From Thalassia testudinum (Eukaryota > Streptophyta > Magnoliopsida > Alismatales > Hydrocharitaceae): a stretch of 64,000 nt of DNA. Below the pieces are notes generated by a model. That model did no database searches, was not told where the DNA came from, and saw nothing but the letters and a program-made list of their open reading frames with translations. The stretch covers positions 7,652,501 through 7,716,500 of the forward strand of contig JAZHRO010000012.1 in NCBI GenBank assembly GCA_037157565.1. The letters run 5' to 3'. The position numbers and the translations under genes were made by a program. Of this stretch, positions 20,505 through 32,094 are shown piece by piece. How positions within the stretch are numbered: position 1 is the stretch's first letter; every line of letters starts with the position of its first letter.

Positions 20505-23260
20505 TGATGAGAACCTCATCATGAACCCTAACTAGCACATTTGACCTAAATAAGTGTACAAAAGCTCCTACAAAACCTAAGGGAAAGCCTGAATCAGAGA
20601 ATTACAAATTTGAGTATAAAATAATTCATAAGGGGTACAACTGTAATTTTACCATTGCAGTGCATCAACGGGAATTCTAAGGGTCTAGACATAGGTCAAG
20701 TAAACCTAATAAGAGAAAAAGTGGGGTGATTTGGTCTGAAAAGGGTTATGGCGACATCCAGGAATTAAATGACATTCTACAACCCTAAAACAAATCCACT
20801 TTAATTCAAGAAGTTTCAAGCAAGATAAAAATCAACTAAATCCTCTAAAATTCATGGAAAAATATCCCCTAGGGTTTAAAACCTTCAATTTGGCCTTTGG
20901 AACCTGATTTAACCTATATTGTGGTCTATACCCAATTTTTGACCTAATTTGGGTTTTTATGCAAAATTCCCAATCAAACAAGGTCAAACCTAAAATCAAA
21001 CTTCACCATTGAATTCCTTAGGTCAAAATTAGGTTTTTAGCAAAATTTTGACCTAAGGGAAGGTCATTTTGACCTACTTTACCAATTAGTCCTCAATAAT
21101 TACTTTCTTACCCTTAACTTTTTGAAGCCTTGCGAATACCCCCTCAACTTTCCCGTCGTCTTCTGCAAACCGGTCCCTCTGCCACCCGCAGCAGTAGGTC
21201 ATACCTCCGACAACTTTGCGCGGAGGATGGCGCCATGCAGAGCATGGGAGCTAGCCCCAGAAACGAGAGGAGGGTCCCCTACGTTGTCCTCCTCTGCATG
21301 GACCGCCTCCCATGCCCTGCCAGCACCCATACCTCTCGTGCGAACGTGCGAGAGGTATGGGTCTCTTTCTCGGCCACGTCTCCGACGAGCAGCCCACGCC
21401 TCCTCCTCGTGTTTCCCTCCCTGCCAGCACCTATTTAAGGAACGACAGGGGTTGCCGCTTCCTTCAAACTTGTCTTGGCCTAAGAATTCCCCCGAATTTC
21501 GTCCTCCCTCATCTCCGGCCGTCTACCTACAAGTTCCGGCGACCTACCTCCTCTACTCTCATTGCCCTGCCACCATACTAGTGGCAGGGTTACTCTCACC
21601 ATCGTCCACTGTGCCTAGCAGCACCAGCAGGCACCCTCCTGTCCACCTCTTCGTCGTCGTTATCTCCCCCTCAGGGCCTTCGTCTTCGGCGACGGTGAAT
21701 ACACGCCGCTCGCCCTCTGCCTCCCTCTTCGTCCAGAGACCCACAAATAAGTTCCTCCTCTCCCCCTCTTCATTTCCCCTTTGTTAATTCACACTTTTGA
21801 TTCCTCTACACCACTGTCCACCCTCGCCATCTCCACCTCCGGCCATCAACTTCAGCGAGGTCACCTCACCTCCACAGACAGATCCACCCCTCGCCAACTG
21901 ATCCCTGAGCATCACCACCACCCACTGATCACCCTACGACCCTCCACTGACCGCGCCAACCCCTGTCGCCTTCCCTCGACCTAACCCATCCTTACGGCCA
22001 CAGAGCGACCTAGGCACGCACGCCTAGGCCAGCCAACCCCCCCTCACCTTCACCGTGATACGGCGAAGGTTTTCTGATGGTCTGACAGAGCTGCGAGGCA
22101 GTATTCTTGCTTTCAGGTTCTGTGCCCTCATCGCCATTAACTTGCAAGCTTCGAGCTTGCTCGCAGGCTTGCTTCAGGCATCCGTGTTCCAGGTTGGAGT
22201 CCCAGACCGTGCAGAAGAGACTCACGCATGGTCCCAGGTCCCCAATTGAAGACGTGAGCCTCGCGTATTGCTGCGATTGTGAGGACTTGGGCTGCAGCTG
22301 AAGGCGCGGAAGTGTGCGGGTAGGCGCCCGCACATAAATTGATTTTGTGTCTCAAGCTATTTGCCTCGAAACACACTGGGGTGAGGTCCCTCGCACCCCC
22401 GCCACGCCTCGTCCGCGACACCTTTCCCATGGATCTGGCACCCGGATCTGATAACTTCCTGCCTGTGCACACCTCGCGCACCACCCACGCCGGTGCGCCT
22501 GGTCCCGGGCACGTCACCCGGCCCGCTTACCCGATTAAGGCTCTGGGAGAGCGGACCCTGGAGTGAATATAAGAGAGAGAGAGACACGGGAGGGTAGGGG
22601 TTAGGTTTTGCCTAACCTTACACTGTGTAGGCAAGCAAGAGAAGAAGAAAAGAGAAGGAGTGGCTAAACACTTAGCCGCACAGAGGAGTAGAAGGAGAAG
22701 AAGGAGGAGATAGTGCAACAGCAGAGAAGAAAAGAAGGAAAGGAAGAAAAGGAAGAGAAAGGAGCTGAAGCTGCAGAAGAGAAGGACGAGGGAGTGCAGT
22801 GGAGAAGAAGAAGAGACACGGCTAAAGAAAAAGAAAGAAGGAGAAGCCCAGAAGGCCGAGTAGAGAGAGACCAAGGAAGAAGAAGCTGCAGATGCAAGGC
22901 AAAGAAGAAGACAGGAGCAAAAGCTGACGAAAGAGAAGCTGCAGAGAAGAAGAAGAAGCCAAGAGGAAGAAGAACCAGCAGAAGCACTGTAGCAAGTGAT
23001 AGTTTAACTCATCTGACATTGGAGTCAGACGTCTGGAGAGAGAAAGACAGAGGAAGAAGAAAGAGAGAGGAAAAGAAGAACAAGTTTTCCTTTCTTTTAG
23101 TGTTTTTTTTGTAAAACAGTATATATCTATATTGTAAAATATGATTTTGTACACTTCTAAAATCAAGTGTTGCTCCCTGAGTTCGACCTCGAAAATTTTC
23201 TATTTTTCAAGTAATAGAAACAAATATACATACTTGCTGGTTGCCTACAAGCGGCCAGCA
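20505..23260 (+). mobile_element. Solo LTR G2 (family G, plus orientation), nested in J
   Basis: 2756 bp with perfect target duplication ccacc (20500-20504 and 23261-23265). It is the reverse complement in layout of the LTRs at 4046-6814 and 23865-26655. It starts with the perfect palindrome TGATGAGAACCTCATCA, holds the family core (20840-21010), a GC-rich U3 part (21130-22560), a TATA-like gaatataagag (22565-22575), the purine tract and a U5 with 'ctgagttcgacctcg', and ends ggccagca. The 221-codon ORF 21122-21787 is Pro/Ser-rich, lies in U3 and has no motif; I treat it as non-coding. Confidence 0.9.
22570..23070 (+). repeat. About 500-bp purine tract in LTR G2, sense strand
   Basis: Starts just after the TATA-like site with a run of GA dinucleotides and continues as GAAGAAG/GGAGAAG-rich sequence, so transcripts would carry a long purine leader. 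It ends with TCAGACGTCTGG near 23024-23035, a motif otherwise typical of the copia-type LTR F. Long frames on both strands are compositional. Confidence 0.75.
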
Positions 23261-23265
23261 CCACC

Positions 23266-23864
23266 CAACTTTGAATCGAACCATTCGATTCAGGTGAACC
23301 AGGTCCAAGATAGGGTTCTGGCTAACTTAAGGAACACCATACAATCTTTAGAAGCTCAGCCAACACCATGCACTGAAGCATTGGAGCCCATGATCAAAAT
23401 GATTAATGAGCTGAATAGCTCTTTATTGGATTTGCTCCAAGATGTTAGGAATAGGGGCCCAGGTGAGTTTTTACTTTGGAAATTGTCGAGATCAAGGATG
23501 AAATTCGTGGTTGCCCTAGTCCAGTCTTGGGATGATTCTCAAGATGAACCCCCTTCAGGAGAGTCAATGTCTGAACCCGCTCAGGCACCTGTCGGGGGGA
23601 TACATTTTCTGAGACTCAAGATGACCAAGTCAATCTAGAGCAACCCATTGAGGATGAACCAATTGCTTCACCCAAGATCCCCGAGCGAGGGAGCACGGAA
23701 AAATATGTCTCCATGGACCATGAAATGACATATGATTTTGAGACATATATAAATAAGGATCAAGAATTCTTTAATTCTGAGGGTGAGGAATCTCTGAGTG
23801 ACATGTCACTTGAAGTAAGGAAAACAATTATAGTAAGACAAATGAGCTTGAGGCGTATGACGAA
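23266..23864 (+). pseudogene. Element J acidic ORF, upstream part
   Basis: After the G2 insertion the J sequence continues open. In frame with 23141-23638 it reads a helical, Leu/Glu/Asn-rich segment (VLANLRNTIQSLEAQPTPCT) followed by a Ser/Glu-rich part. At the G6 run 23594-23599 the frame changes by one base, and the next frame (23599-23864) reads strongly acidic sequence (SETQDDQVNLEQPIEDEPI, then EFFNSEGEESLSDMSLEVRK). It stops where element 2 is inserted. There is no pol motif. I do not recognise the family; the layout (helical part then acidic part, in place of pol) parallels the acidic ORF of element 1 without obvious sequence identity. Confidence 0.5.
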
Positions 23865-26655
23865 TGTTTGTGACGCTGAATCGGTATTTAGGAATTCCGC
23901 GTTATAATATAGCCAAAAAAACGTTCAAAACAAATAGAATTTATTACTAGAATTTGAAGTTCTAGGTCAAACACATGGAGCAAATTGGGGTTTAGAAATC
24001 AAGATCACAACTTAGAATTTAAAAGAATATGTAATAATATCAATGTCACAGTGCAAAAAGATAGGAGTAAATGTAGAACACAAAATGCTAAAGAACTCAA
24101 TGTATGTAAATTGAACTCAAAATTGGACGTCTGATTTATGAATCAGATGTCTTAAACTGCTGATGCTACAGTGCTGGCTTTTTCTTTCTTCTGCTTCTTC
24201 TTTCTGATTTTTCTTTTGCGAGTTCTTCCTTCCTTCTTCTTCTTCTGATTTTGGCTTCTCCTGCCTTCGTCTTTCCTTGAGCTTCCTCTGCCTTCTCTTC
24301 CTTTGGCTTTTCTCTTCTTCTTTCTCTCTCTCTGTCGGCTACCTTCTTCTTTGGCTTTGCCTTGCTGCCTTCTCTTCTTTCAGCTTCTTCTTCTGCCTTA
24401 GCCTCTTTGCACCCTTGTCTTTCCTTCAGCTTCCTTAGCTTCTCTTCAGCCCTGAGCCTTCTCCTTCTTCTTCCTTAGCTTCTCTTCTCCTCCTCTTTGG
24501 CCTGCAGAGCAAAACTTACCCCCTACTAGTGTAAACTCTCTTCTCTCTTTTATCTCTTAGGTTTTGCTCTCCCAAAGCCACGCTTCTCAGGCAATCAGGT
24601 CAGGTACGCGCTAGGGACCAAGCCCACCGGCGTGTGGTGGTGGGCGAGGTGTGATAGTTGGGTCGGGTCTACCAGGTTTGCGGGGTATGGTTGTGGACGA
24701 GGCGGTCGGGTCGGGTGAGAGGGACCTCACCCCGTGAGTTGGAGGGGATGAGCCTATGGCAAGAAAACAATTTAAACAGGGTGCGGCGCTCCTTCCAATT
24801 TCGAGGTGGGACTATCCTCCCACCTACTTCGCGCGTGCCTGTGACAGAGAAGCTCTCTTCGATTGCAGCAACTGCTACGCTCTTGGCTTCAATTGAATGC
24901 CTGGAGTTGTTCGTGAGAGTGCCCTGCGCAGCTTGGGACATGAGCCTGGGGCTGTCACGGCCTGGAGCTTGATGCAAGCAAGCTTCAAGCTCTGTGTCAA
25001 TGGCGGAGCATACCTGCACCTGAAATCACCACAAAGGCCTTGTGGCCACGTTAAAATGCTCAAGGAGCTTCGCCAAGGCACGACGAGTGTGCAAGGGTGG
25101 TCGGCGTGTCGTGGGAACGCCTGAGTGAGCGTACTTAGGGCACACTGTGGCCGTGTAAGTGGGTGTGTTCGAGGGTGTGTTTGGGTGATCAATAGAGTGA
25201 ATGGAGTGGGGGGTTGTGATCAGGGCGTCGAGGCAGAGCTTATGGACCGGTCGGCGAGGAGGGAGGTGGTCTGTGGTAGTGGAGCAATCTCGCCAGAGTT
25301 GGTGGCCGGAGGTGAAGGGGATGATGTGGGTGGAGTGCGACAGTAGTCGAATGAGGGAAATAAAGAGGGGGAAAGACTGTGGAGGGTGAGGGAAACTTAT
25401 CTAGGCGGTGAAGAGATAAAAGGGAGGTGGAGATGGCGTCTGGCGCGTATTGTCGACGCCAGAGACGAAGGTGCTTAGAGAGGACGGTCGGTGAGGACGA
25501 AGGGGAGGCAGGGGTGTTGGCGGGTACTGCGCGACGTAGACGAACGTGAGGAAGAGGAACCTGCCATCGGTATTGTGGCTAGGCGACGGAGAAGATCAGG
25601 GAGGGTCACCGGAGCTTGATGAGCGAGTCGGTCAGAGGAGAAGAGACAAATTTGAGGGGGTTCTCCAGCTGATTTCAAGCTTAGGAGATGCGGTTGAATT
25701 AGGGGCTGCTTAAATAGGTCTCTGGAAGGGATTTTGTGCTTGGAAGCTAAGCTTCCAAGCAAGGTAGCCTTGTCGACGATGGCAACTCGAAAGAGACCCA
25801 AATCTCTCATGTGTTCGCATAAGAGATTGGGTACCAAGTAGGGCCTCAAATTGGATTCACATTAGAGGGAATTTCTCAGAGAATCTCCCTTCCAATTTTG
25901 AAGGGGATTCTTTTAGAAATTAGGGAGAAATCACCTTCTCAAGTTCGTCGGAGTAGGATTCCTCCGCAATAATGGAAAAGGGACCTAATTGCAAAGAACG
26001 ATGGAGAAGCTAGGGGGTCAAATGTAAGGGTTTTTGAAAGATAGGGTTAGAAATGTAATCAAGCTAGACCTATTTGCAAAGTGGGTCAAGATGAGTTCCC
26101 CTTGGGTCCAAATTTTGGTACAAACCTAATTTGGACCTAAGGAATCCAATGGTGAAGTTGGATTTTGGGTTTGACTACGTTTGGCTGGGCAATTTATGTA
26201 AAAACCTAATTTAGGGTAAATGTTTGTCTATGATCCCATTCTAGGTCAAAATAGGTTCCAATAGCCAAAATTGAAAGTTCTAAACCCTAGAGAATATTTT
26301 TTTATGATTTTTAGAGGGTTTAGGTGAATTTTATCCTGACCAGAACCTTGGTTAATCAAGCGGATCTGTTTTAGGGTTACAAGAAGTCATTTAATTCCCA
26401 AAACTCACACAAACCCTTTTCTGTCTAATCCAACCCACTTATTATCTTGTTAAGACCATTTGACCTGTGTTTAGTCCTTGAGAAAACTCGTTGTTGCATT
26501 GCAATGGTAAAATTATAGTTTTACCCCTTGTTTCTTGCTTTTCTCTCGGAAAGATTGTTCAGTGAATTAGGACCTCCAATTTGTTATGTAGGAGCTTTTG
26601 TTCTCTTTTATGGGTTAAAATGAGCTAGTTAGGCCTCATAATGGTGTTCCCATCA
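23865..26655 (-). repeat. 3' LTR of element 2 (2791 bp, full length)
   Basis: Runs from TG at 23865 to CA at 26655 in plus view. On the minus strand it opens with a TGATGG-type hairpin and holds the family core (26260-26340), a GC-rich section, the pyrimidine(plus)/purine(minus) tract 24180-24510, an AGACGTCT-type motif pair (24127-24153) and the U5. It shows what the 5' copy has lost. ORFs in it are compositional. Confidence 0.88.
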
Positions 26656-28288
26656 TACCCTCATGCCTAGCTTTCAGTAGTCCCTTAGCAAAATTTGAAG
26701 GTTTTAACTTTGATTGTAGACCATGAGTTCATTGATGTTCAAAAACTGTGATGAGTGCTTTTTTCTGTAGATTAGATTAGAATGCCAATAGTAGGCCTAG
26801 AGGTACTCAAGTATCAACCAAGATCCGAACCTGACCAGCTCTAGCCTCAGTCCGCTATGAAGGTTTTTAAGGCCCACAGGAACTATCCTAAGGTTCGTTG
26901 AACTCCGCGGTTAAAGCACCCATGTTTGTAACATATTTTAGCCTCGATTCAGTTTGTAGTGTGTTTTTGTAAGAGAGAGACAGTGGAATTTTCTTTGTCT
27001 ACAGAGTTTTTTCTCTCTTTTCTTTTTATTTCTAGCTTCGGATTGGCTTCTCAACATGGTCTGTATCAGATTCCTAGTCCCCATCATCAATCCTCGAAAG
27101 GTCCTTGGAAATCCATGCTTCGTGATAACATTGCCCATGGCAACCCCCAGAACCCTGGCTTTCGAGATTTCGAGATAATCTTGCCCATGACGTTCTGTAG
27201 CTAAATCCAGACCTTGACAATCGACATTTCGTGATAATGCCGCCCATGGCATCTGAACCAACGCAGGGTGCTTACATGCCCTCAGTAAGATATGTAAATA
27301 TCCTAGGAGACAAGCACCGAGGAGACAATATGTTATTGCGCATCTTTGAGGGGAATTTTCCGCCTCTCCGTGCCGGAAACTCGTCCAAATCAACTTGTGT
27401 TGATCGGCCGCTCCTAATCTAGGTGACCTTTTCAGAACAGTTTAAACGCCTTTGCGTACTTTTGATACTTATGCGCACTGAACCAAACTGTGCGTGGATT
27501 GGGGTGCTTAGGTTATCTAGTCCCGCAAACTAGAGGTCAGTTAACGAGGCCGAATACTCCCTAAGCCTTAGACCTAATATTTAAGCTTCGCATTTTCCCC
27601 AACCTCTTGAGGACTATCCAGATCTTAGTGGATACTTGAATTTTTAAGTCTAGGAGTCTAGCCCAAGAGGCCTAAGATCAGTGTTCCTACTAATCTCTTC
27701 TGTGTCTCCTTAGGACTTTTTTCTTTCATTTTCTTTTTCTTGATATGGTCTAGAACTCAGTTAATCCTTTAATTTCTTACTAATGACTATCTCTTTTCTT
27801 TTTCAACTTGTGCTCCTTTTTGACATTTTTCCCTTTTCCCCTTTGTCTCCTCAAGATTTGCATGGCCTCAAAATTTTTCTCTCCCCTCAGAATTTTTTTA
27901 TTCTTTTTCAAGAATTTACTTCATTTTTTTTTGGTATTTTTGGGATATGTGACCTTTTTGATGAAAGCTTTTCTTGTGAGATGATTTTCATGGTGTTTTG
28001 CACTTTTATGCCCCCCATGCCTATGATTTGCAATGTCCCCATTGTAAATTAAGTGGGTTCTAGTTCAACTTTATCATTCATTAGAACAGGTTCTGGGTGG
28101 GTGAACGGGTCGAGGTGACTGTTGCGGTCAAGGTACCTGAGGTGGGGTCAGCTATTTTAATGGATGAACCCTAAAGTGTAATATGACTTCAATATATGAA
28201 TGTCAAGAAAGGTTTCGGATTTTTCAAAAATGCCAGGTTGCCTCCCGTTAAGCACTGAGTTTTACACTATCGGCTGGGCACAATGAGC
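26656..28288 (-). other. 3' untranslated region of element 2
   Basis: About 1.6 kb between integrase and 3' LTR with no credible ORF. It includes a polypurine-like atgagggta beside the LTR, a module repeated three times (27118-27252) shared with element L at identical spacing, a pyrimidine tract, and the CAATG/CATTG hairpin with a 4-nt loop (28031-28044). 27363-28280 is shared with element 1. Confidence 0.7.
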
Positions 28289-29670
28289 TCAAGGAGAATG
28301 AAGGGTAAAGGATGTCTCAGCCAAATTTGTATCGGTGAAGTCAATGAACGGTTTGAGTCTCTGACCGTTCACGACAAAAGGTTCTAAATCATGGCTAAGT
28401 AGACTGATCTCGATGGCTCCATTTCCAAAGATTCGTCGGACGAGGTAGGGTTTGATCCATTTTGATCTGAGTTTTCCAGGGAATAGCTTGAGTTTGGCAT
28501 CGAGTAGAACTTTTTGACCGGGATGAAAGATCTTTCTGGATATGTGCTTGTCGTAAAAGGCCTTAACCCGCTCTTTGTAAATTCGCGAGTTCTCATGCGT
28601 CATGGCGTAATTCATCGTTCTCTCTCATTTGAAGCTTTCTGTGGGTTCCTGCCTTAGAAAGATCTAGATTGCAGTTCTATACTGCCCAATAGGCTTTGTG
28701 GTCCACTTCGACGGGGAGGTGACATGCCTTCCCGTACACCAATCTGAAGGGAGACATACCTAATTGGATTTTGTAGGCGATCCTATAAGCCCACAAAGCT
28801 TCCAAAAGTCGGGATGACCAATCTTTCCTGTCAGGTCGAACAGTAACCTGGAGGATTTTCTTAATCTCCCGATTTGATAGCTCAGTTAGACCATCAATTT
28901 GGGGGTGGTAAAGAGTAGAGATTCGGTGTGACACCCCGTATTTGGTCATCAGTGACCTGAACTGAGCATTCGTGAAATGGGTCCCTCCATCAGAGATTAT
29001 CGCACGTGGAATCCTGAACCGCGAAAAGATGTTCTGATGAATGAATTTGATAACCACCTTATGATCATTGGTTCGAGTCGAAATTGCTTCAATCCATTTG
29101 GACACGTAGTCAACAGCGAGTATAATGTACTCAAAGCCGTCCGAAATAGGAAAGGGTCCCGTAAATCAATCCCCCACATGTCGAAGATTTCACATACGAG
29201 AATCGGCTGTAAGGGCATCATATCACGGTGGCTCATGTTGCCTAAGGTCTGGCAACGAGTGCATGCCATATAGTGTTTGTATGCGTCTTTGAAAATCGTA
29301 GGCCAATAGAAGCTGCATTGGAGGACTTTTGCTGCGGTTTTATGACCTGAGAAGTGTCCACCTCATGCCTGGTCATGGCTGAAGGACAATATGTCCTGAA
29401 TTTCCGCTCCCGCAACACATCGTCGAATGATTTAATCAGCACCAATGTGGAAAAGATACGGGTTTTCCCAGAAGTAATACTTGGCATCGAAAAGCAATTT
29501 GTCCTTCTTGGCCTTCGGCCAATCAGAAGGGATCTAATGTGATACCAGGTAGTTTACTATATTAGCAAACCATGGAATCCCTGTACTGATAGTCAGGAGG
29601 TGCTCATCGGGAAAATGTTCCATGATGGGTCCGGAAGGGTCGATAATATTAGAAGGAAGGCGAGACAAGT
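28289..29670 (-). pseudogene. Integrase region of element 2 pol
   Basis: Read on the minus strand, three broken frames give an Athila/Tat integrase core: WGIDLRDPF (first catalytic Asp), IISDGGTHF (second Asp), and ELSNREIKK with the catalytic Glu, followed by WAYRIAYKIQLGMSPFRLVY and a C-terminal part reading DLEPFVVNGQRLKPF. The zinc-binding N-terminal part is readable only in pieces (near 29240-29600). The enzyme would insert the cDNA into the genome. Frame changes occur between 28615 and 28677 and around 29105-29270, so it is not functional. It continues directly from RNase H as part of one ancestral polyprotein. Confidence 0.88.
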
Positions 29671-29740
29671 GATCAGCTACCACATTCTATTTTCCCGCTT
29701 TGTTGTAAGTCTCGAGGTCAAACTCTTTTAACTGCAAGAT

Positions 29741-31117
29741 CTAGCAGATTAATCGAGGTTTCGCGTCCTTCTTCTCAAGGAGATGCCTCACAGCTATGTG
29801 ATCAGAGTAGATGATAACACAGGAACCTAGGAGATATGATCTAATTTTTTCCAGGGCAAATACTACGGCTAGCAGCACTTTCTCAGTAACTGTGTAGTTA
29901 CGTTGAGCCTCATCAAGTGTCTTGCTAGAGTAGTAGATAACCACGGGTTTCCCATTAATTTTCTGCCCAAGTACCGCTCCTACAGCGAAATCAGATGCAT
30001 CGCACATGATCTCAAAGGGTTGAGACCAATCAAGGGACTGTAGGATCGGAGCTTGGGTCACTCGATCACGGAGGATTTCAAATGCTTGAGTGCATTCCTT
30101 GGAGATTTTGAAAGGAACATCCTTAGATAGTAGAGTGATCAGGGGGCGCGCGATCTTTGAGAAATTAGGAATGAATCGATGGTAAAAATCGACATGCCCT
30201 AGAAAAGATCGGATGTTCTTGATCGAGATAGGCATAGGGAGTTTAGAAATCAGATTCACCTTGCCTCGATCGACCTGGATGCCCTTTTCTGATATGAGAT
30301 GTCCCAGGACAATTCCTTCAAGCACCATGAAATGGCTCTTTTCCCAGGAAAGAACCAGATTCACGTTAATGCACCGCTTGAGGATCTAGACCAAGTGCAG
30401 GAGGCAATCGTCAAATGATTCTCCGAATACTGAAAAGTCATCCATGAGGACTTTCAGATAATCACCTATCATATCTGAGAATATGGCAAGCATGCACCGC
30501 TGGAAAGTAGCGGATGCATTGTAGAGACCGAACGGCATCCTTAGAAACACGTACGTCCCGAAGGGGCAGGTGAAATTGGTCTTTTCTTGGTCCTCAGGAT
30601 GGATTGCAACCTGGTTATAACCAGAGTATCTGTCCAAAAAATAGAAGAACCTATTTCCCACTAGTTTCTCGAGGATCTGATCAATAAACGGTAGTGGGAA
30701 ATGATCCTTCTTTGTGGAGGTATTTAGTCTTATGTAATCAATGCAGACTCTCCACGAATTCGCCACACGGGTCAATATGATTTCTCTGGTTTCAGTCGTG
30801 ATTACGGTGAGTCCTGCCTTCTTAGGCACAACCTGGATTTGACTCACCCACCGATTGTGGAAGATCGGGTAGATGATCCCTGCATCTAACCACTTGATGA
30901 TCTCCTTTTTCGTGACCTCCTGCAGATTAGGATTCAGATGTCCCCGCATTTCACGGGAAGGTCGTGTGCCCTCTTTAGTGTAGATACGGTGTGTACAGTA
31001 GGAGGGGCTGATACCAGTCAAATCATCGAGAGTCCATCCAATGGCTCTACGATGTTGCTGGAGAACAGTAATCAGATGGGATTCCTGATCAGATGTGAGT
31101 CTAAAATTGATAATCAC
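29741..31117 (-). pseudogene. Reverse transcriptase and RNase H region of element 2 pol
   Basis: 31117-30386 covers RT palm motifs: CIDYIRLN, FFYFLDRYSGYNQVAIHPED (catalytic Asp in FLD), FGLYNASATFQRCM and VLMDDFSVFG (the paired Asp). 30364-29741 continues with [47 protein letters not shown] (start of RNase H, catalytic Asp) and [20 protein letters not shown]. The two frames are separated by a break near 30365-30385. RT copies the RNA and RNase H removes the template. A short linker frame (31351-31127) joins it to protease. A recent-looking decay pattern with intact motifs suggests a former autonomous element. Confidence 0.9.
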
Positions 31118-31428
31118 AGGAAACGTCTAATTGGAACCCAAAAAGACGTACTTCAGATGATCGGGAGGAGGCTTGAGTTCCAAAACAGGGTTATCAGCAG
31201 CAGCAGGCGGTTCTGGGTGTGTATCAGTAGTATGGAAGGGAGTTACGGGTGTGTCTACGTCAAGTTCGGACTCCTCTGATTGCGGGTTTTGATCCTCGTG
31301 TGGTTGATCAGAAGTAATTAAGTTTTCCTCAATATACAGATTGTCAACCACAACCTTGATGTCACATATTTGTTCTATAACACCATAATTAATCCCTTGT
31401 TGGCCTTAAAGATGTCGATCTTTAATGT

Positions 31429-32043
31429 TTAGTTCCCGAATTTCAGTTCAATTTGGCCCTCCTCACAATTTATGTTGGCCCTAGCAGTGGCCAGAAAGGG
31501 TCTCCCTAGTATAATTGGTGTATCCCTTGGATTTTCTGGAGCATCCATATCCAAGACTACAAAGTCCACCGGGAAATAGAAATCCCGAACCCTAACAATG
31601 ACATCCTCAAGAACTCCTTTAGGTGACTTAATAGATCGATCAGCCAACTGTAATGTCATCTCTGTCGGTTTAAGCTCAGATTCCTCAAGGTGGTCAAGTA
31701 GGGATGTAGGTATTAGGTTTATGGAGGCTCCTAGATCCAATAAAGCTCTATCAAATTGGGTATCACCAATGGTACAAGAAATCAGGGGAGTACCTGGGTC
31801 TTTTGCCTTAGGTAGGAGTTTGCTCAAAATTACAGAGCTGCCTTGCTCTAACAGTACGATTGGACTCCCACTTTTGGTTCGCGGCTTATGCTTAGGTGTA
31901 CACACGTCTTTCAGAAATCGTGCATAAGTCGGTACGTGGCAGATCGCATCCATCAACGGGATGTTTCTCTGGACCTGTTCAAAGAGCTTGACCAGATCCT
32001 CCTCAGGTGCCACAGGTTTGTTTGTCCTCTTTCCCTTGGTCAA
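31429..32043 (-). pseudogene. Aspartic protease region of element 2
   Basis: A 204-residue open frame with the retroviral-type protease signature RALLDLGASINLIP (Asp in the DLGA triad) near residue 105, a middle segment TEMTLQLADRSIKSPKGV, and TPIILGRPFLATARANIN, the usual conserved end of the domain. It lies between gag and RT as in Ty3 elements and would cut the polyprotein. The start of the frame (residues 1-60) is the gag C-terminal linker (FKLVEQ-like and YARFLKD). It ends in stop after EGQIELKFGN, in the normal place for a linker to RT. Confidence 0.9.
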
Positions 32044-32094
32044 GGCCTCGAGAAATGGAACCTTGGATGGTTCCTCTAGAATAGGTCCAAGTTC

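Noticed and set aside
21122..21787. 221-codon ORF that could be a gene
   Set aside because: Lies wholly in U3 of solo LTR G2, is Pro/Ser-rich from GC-rich composition and has no motif; the matching region of other family G LTRs is not open.
22664..23166. Overlapping Phe/Ser/Leu-rich and Lys/Glu-rich ORFs
   Set aside because: Produced by the purine tract, which lacks stops on both strands; no protein family resemblance.
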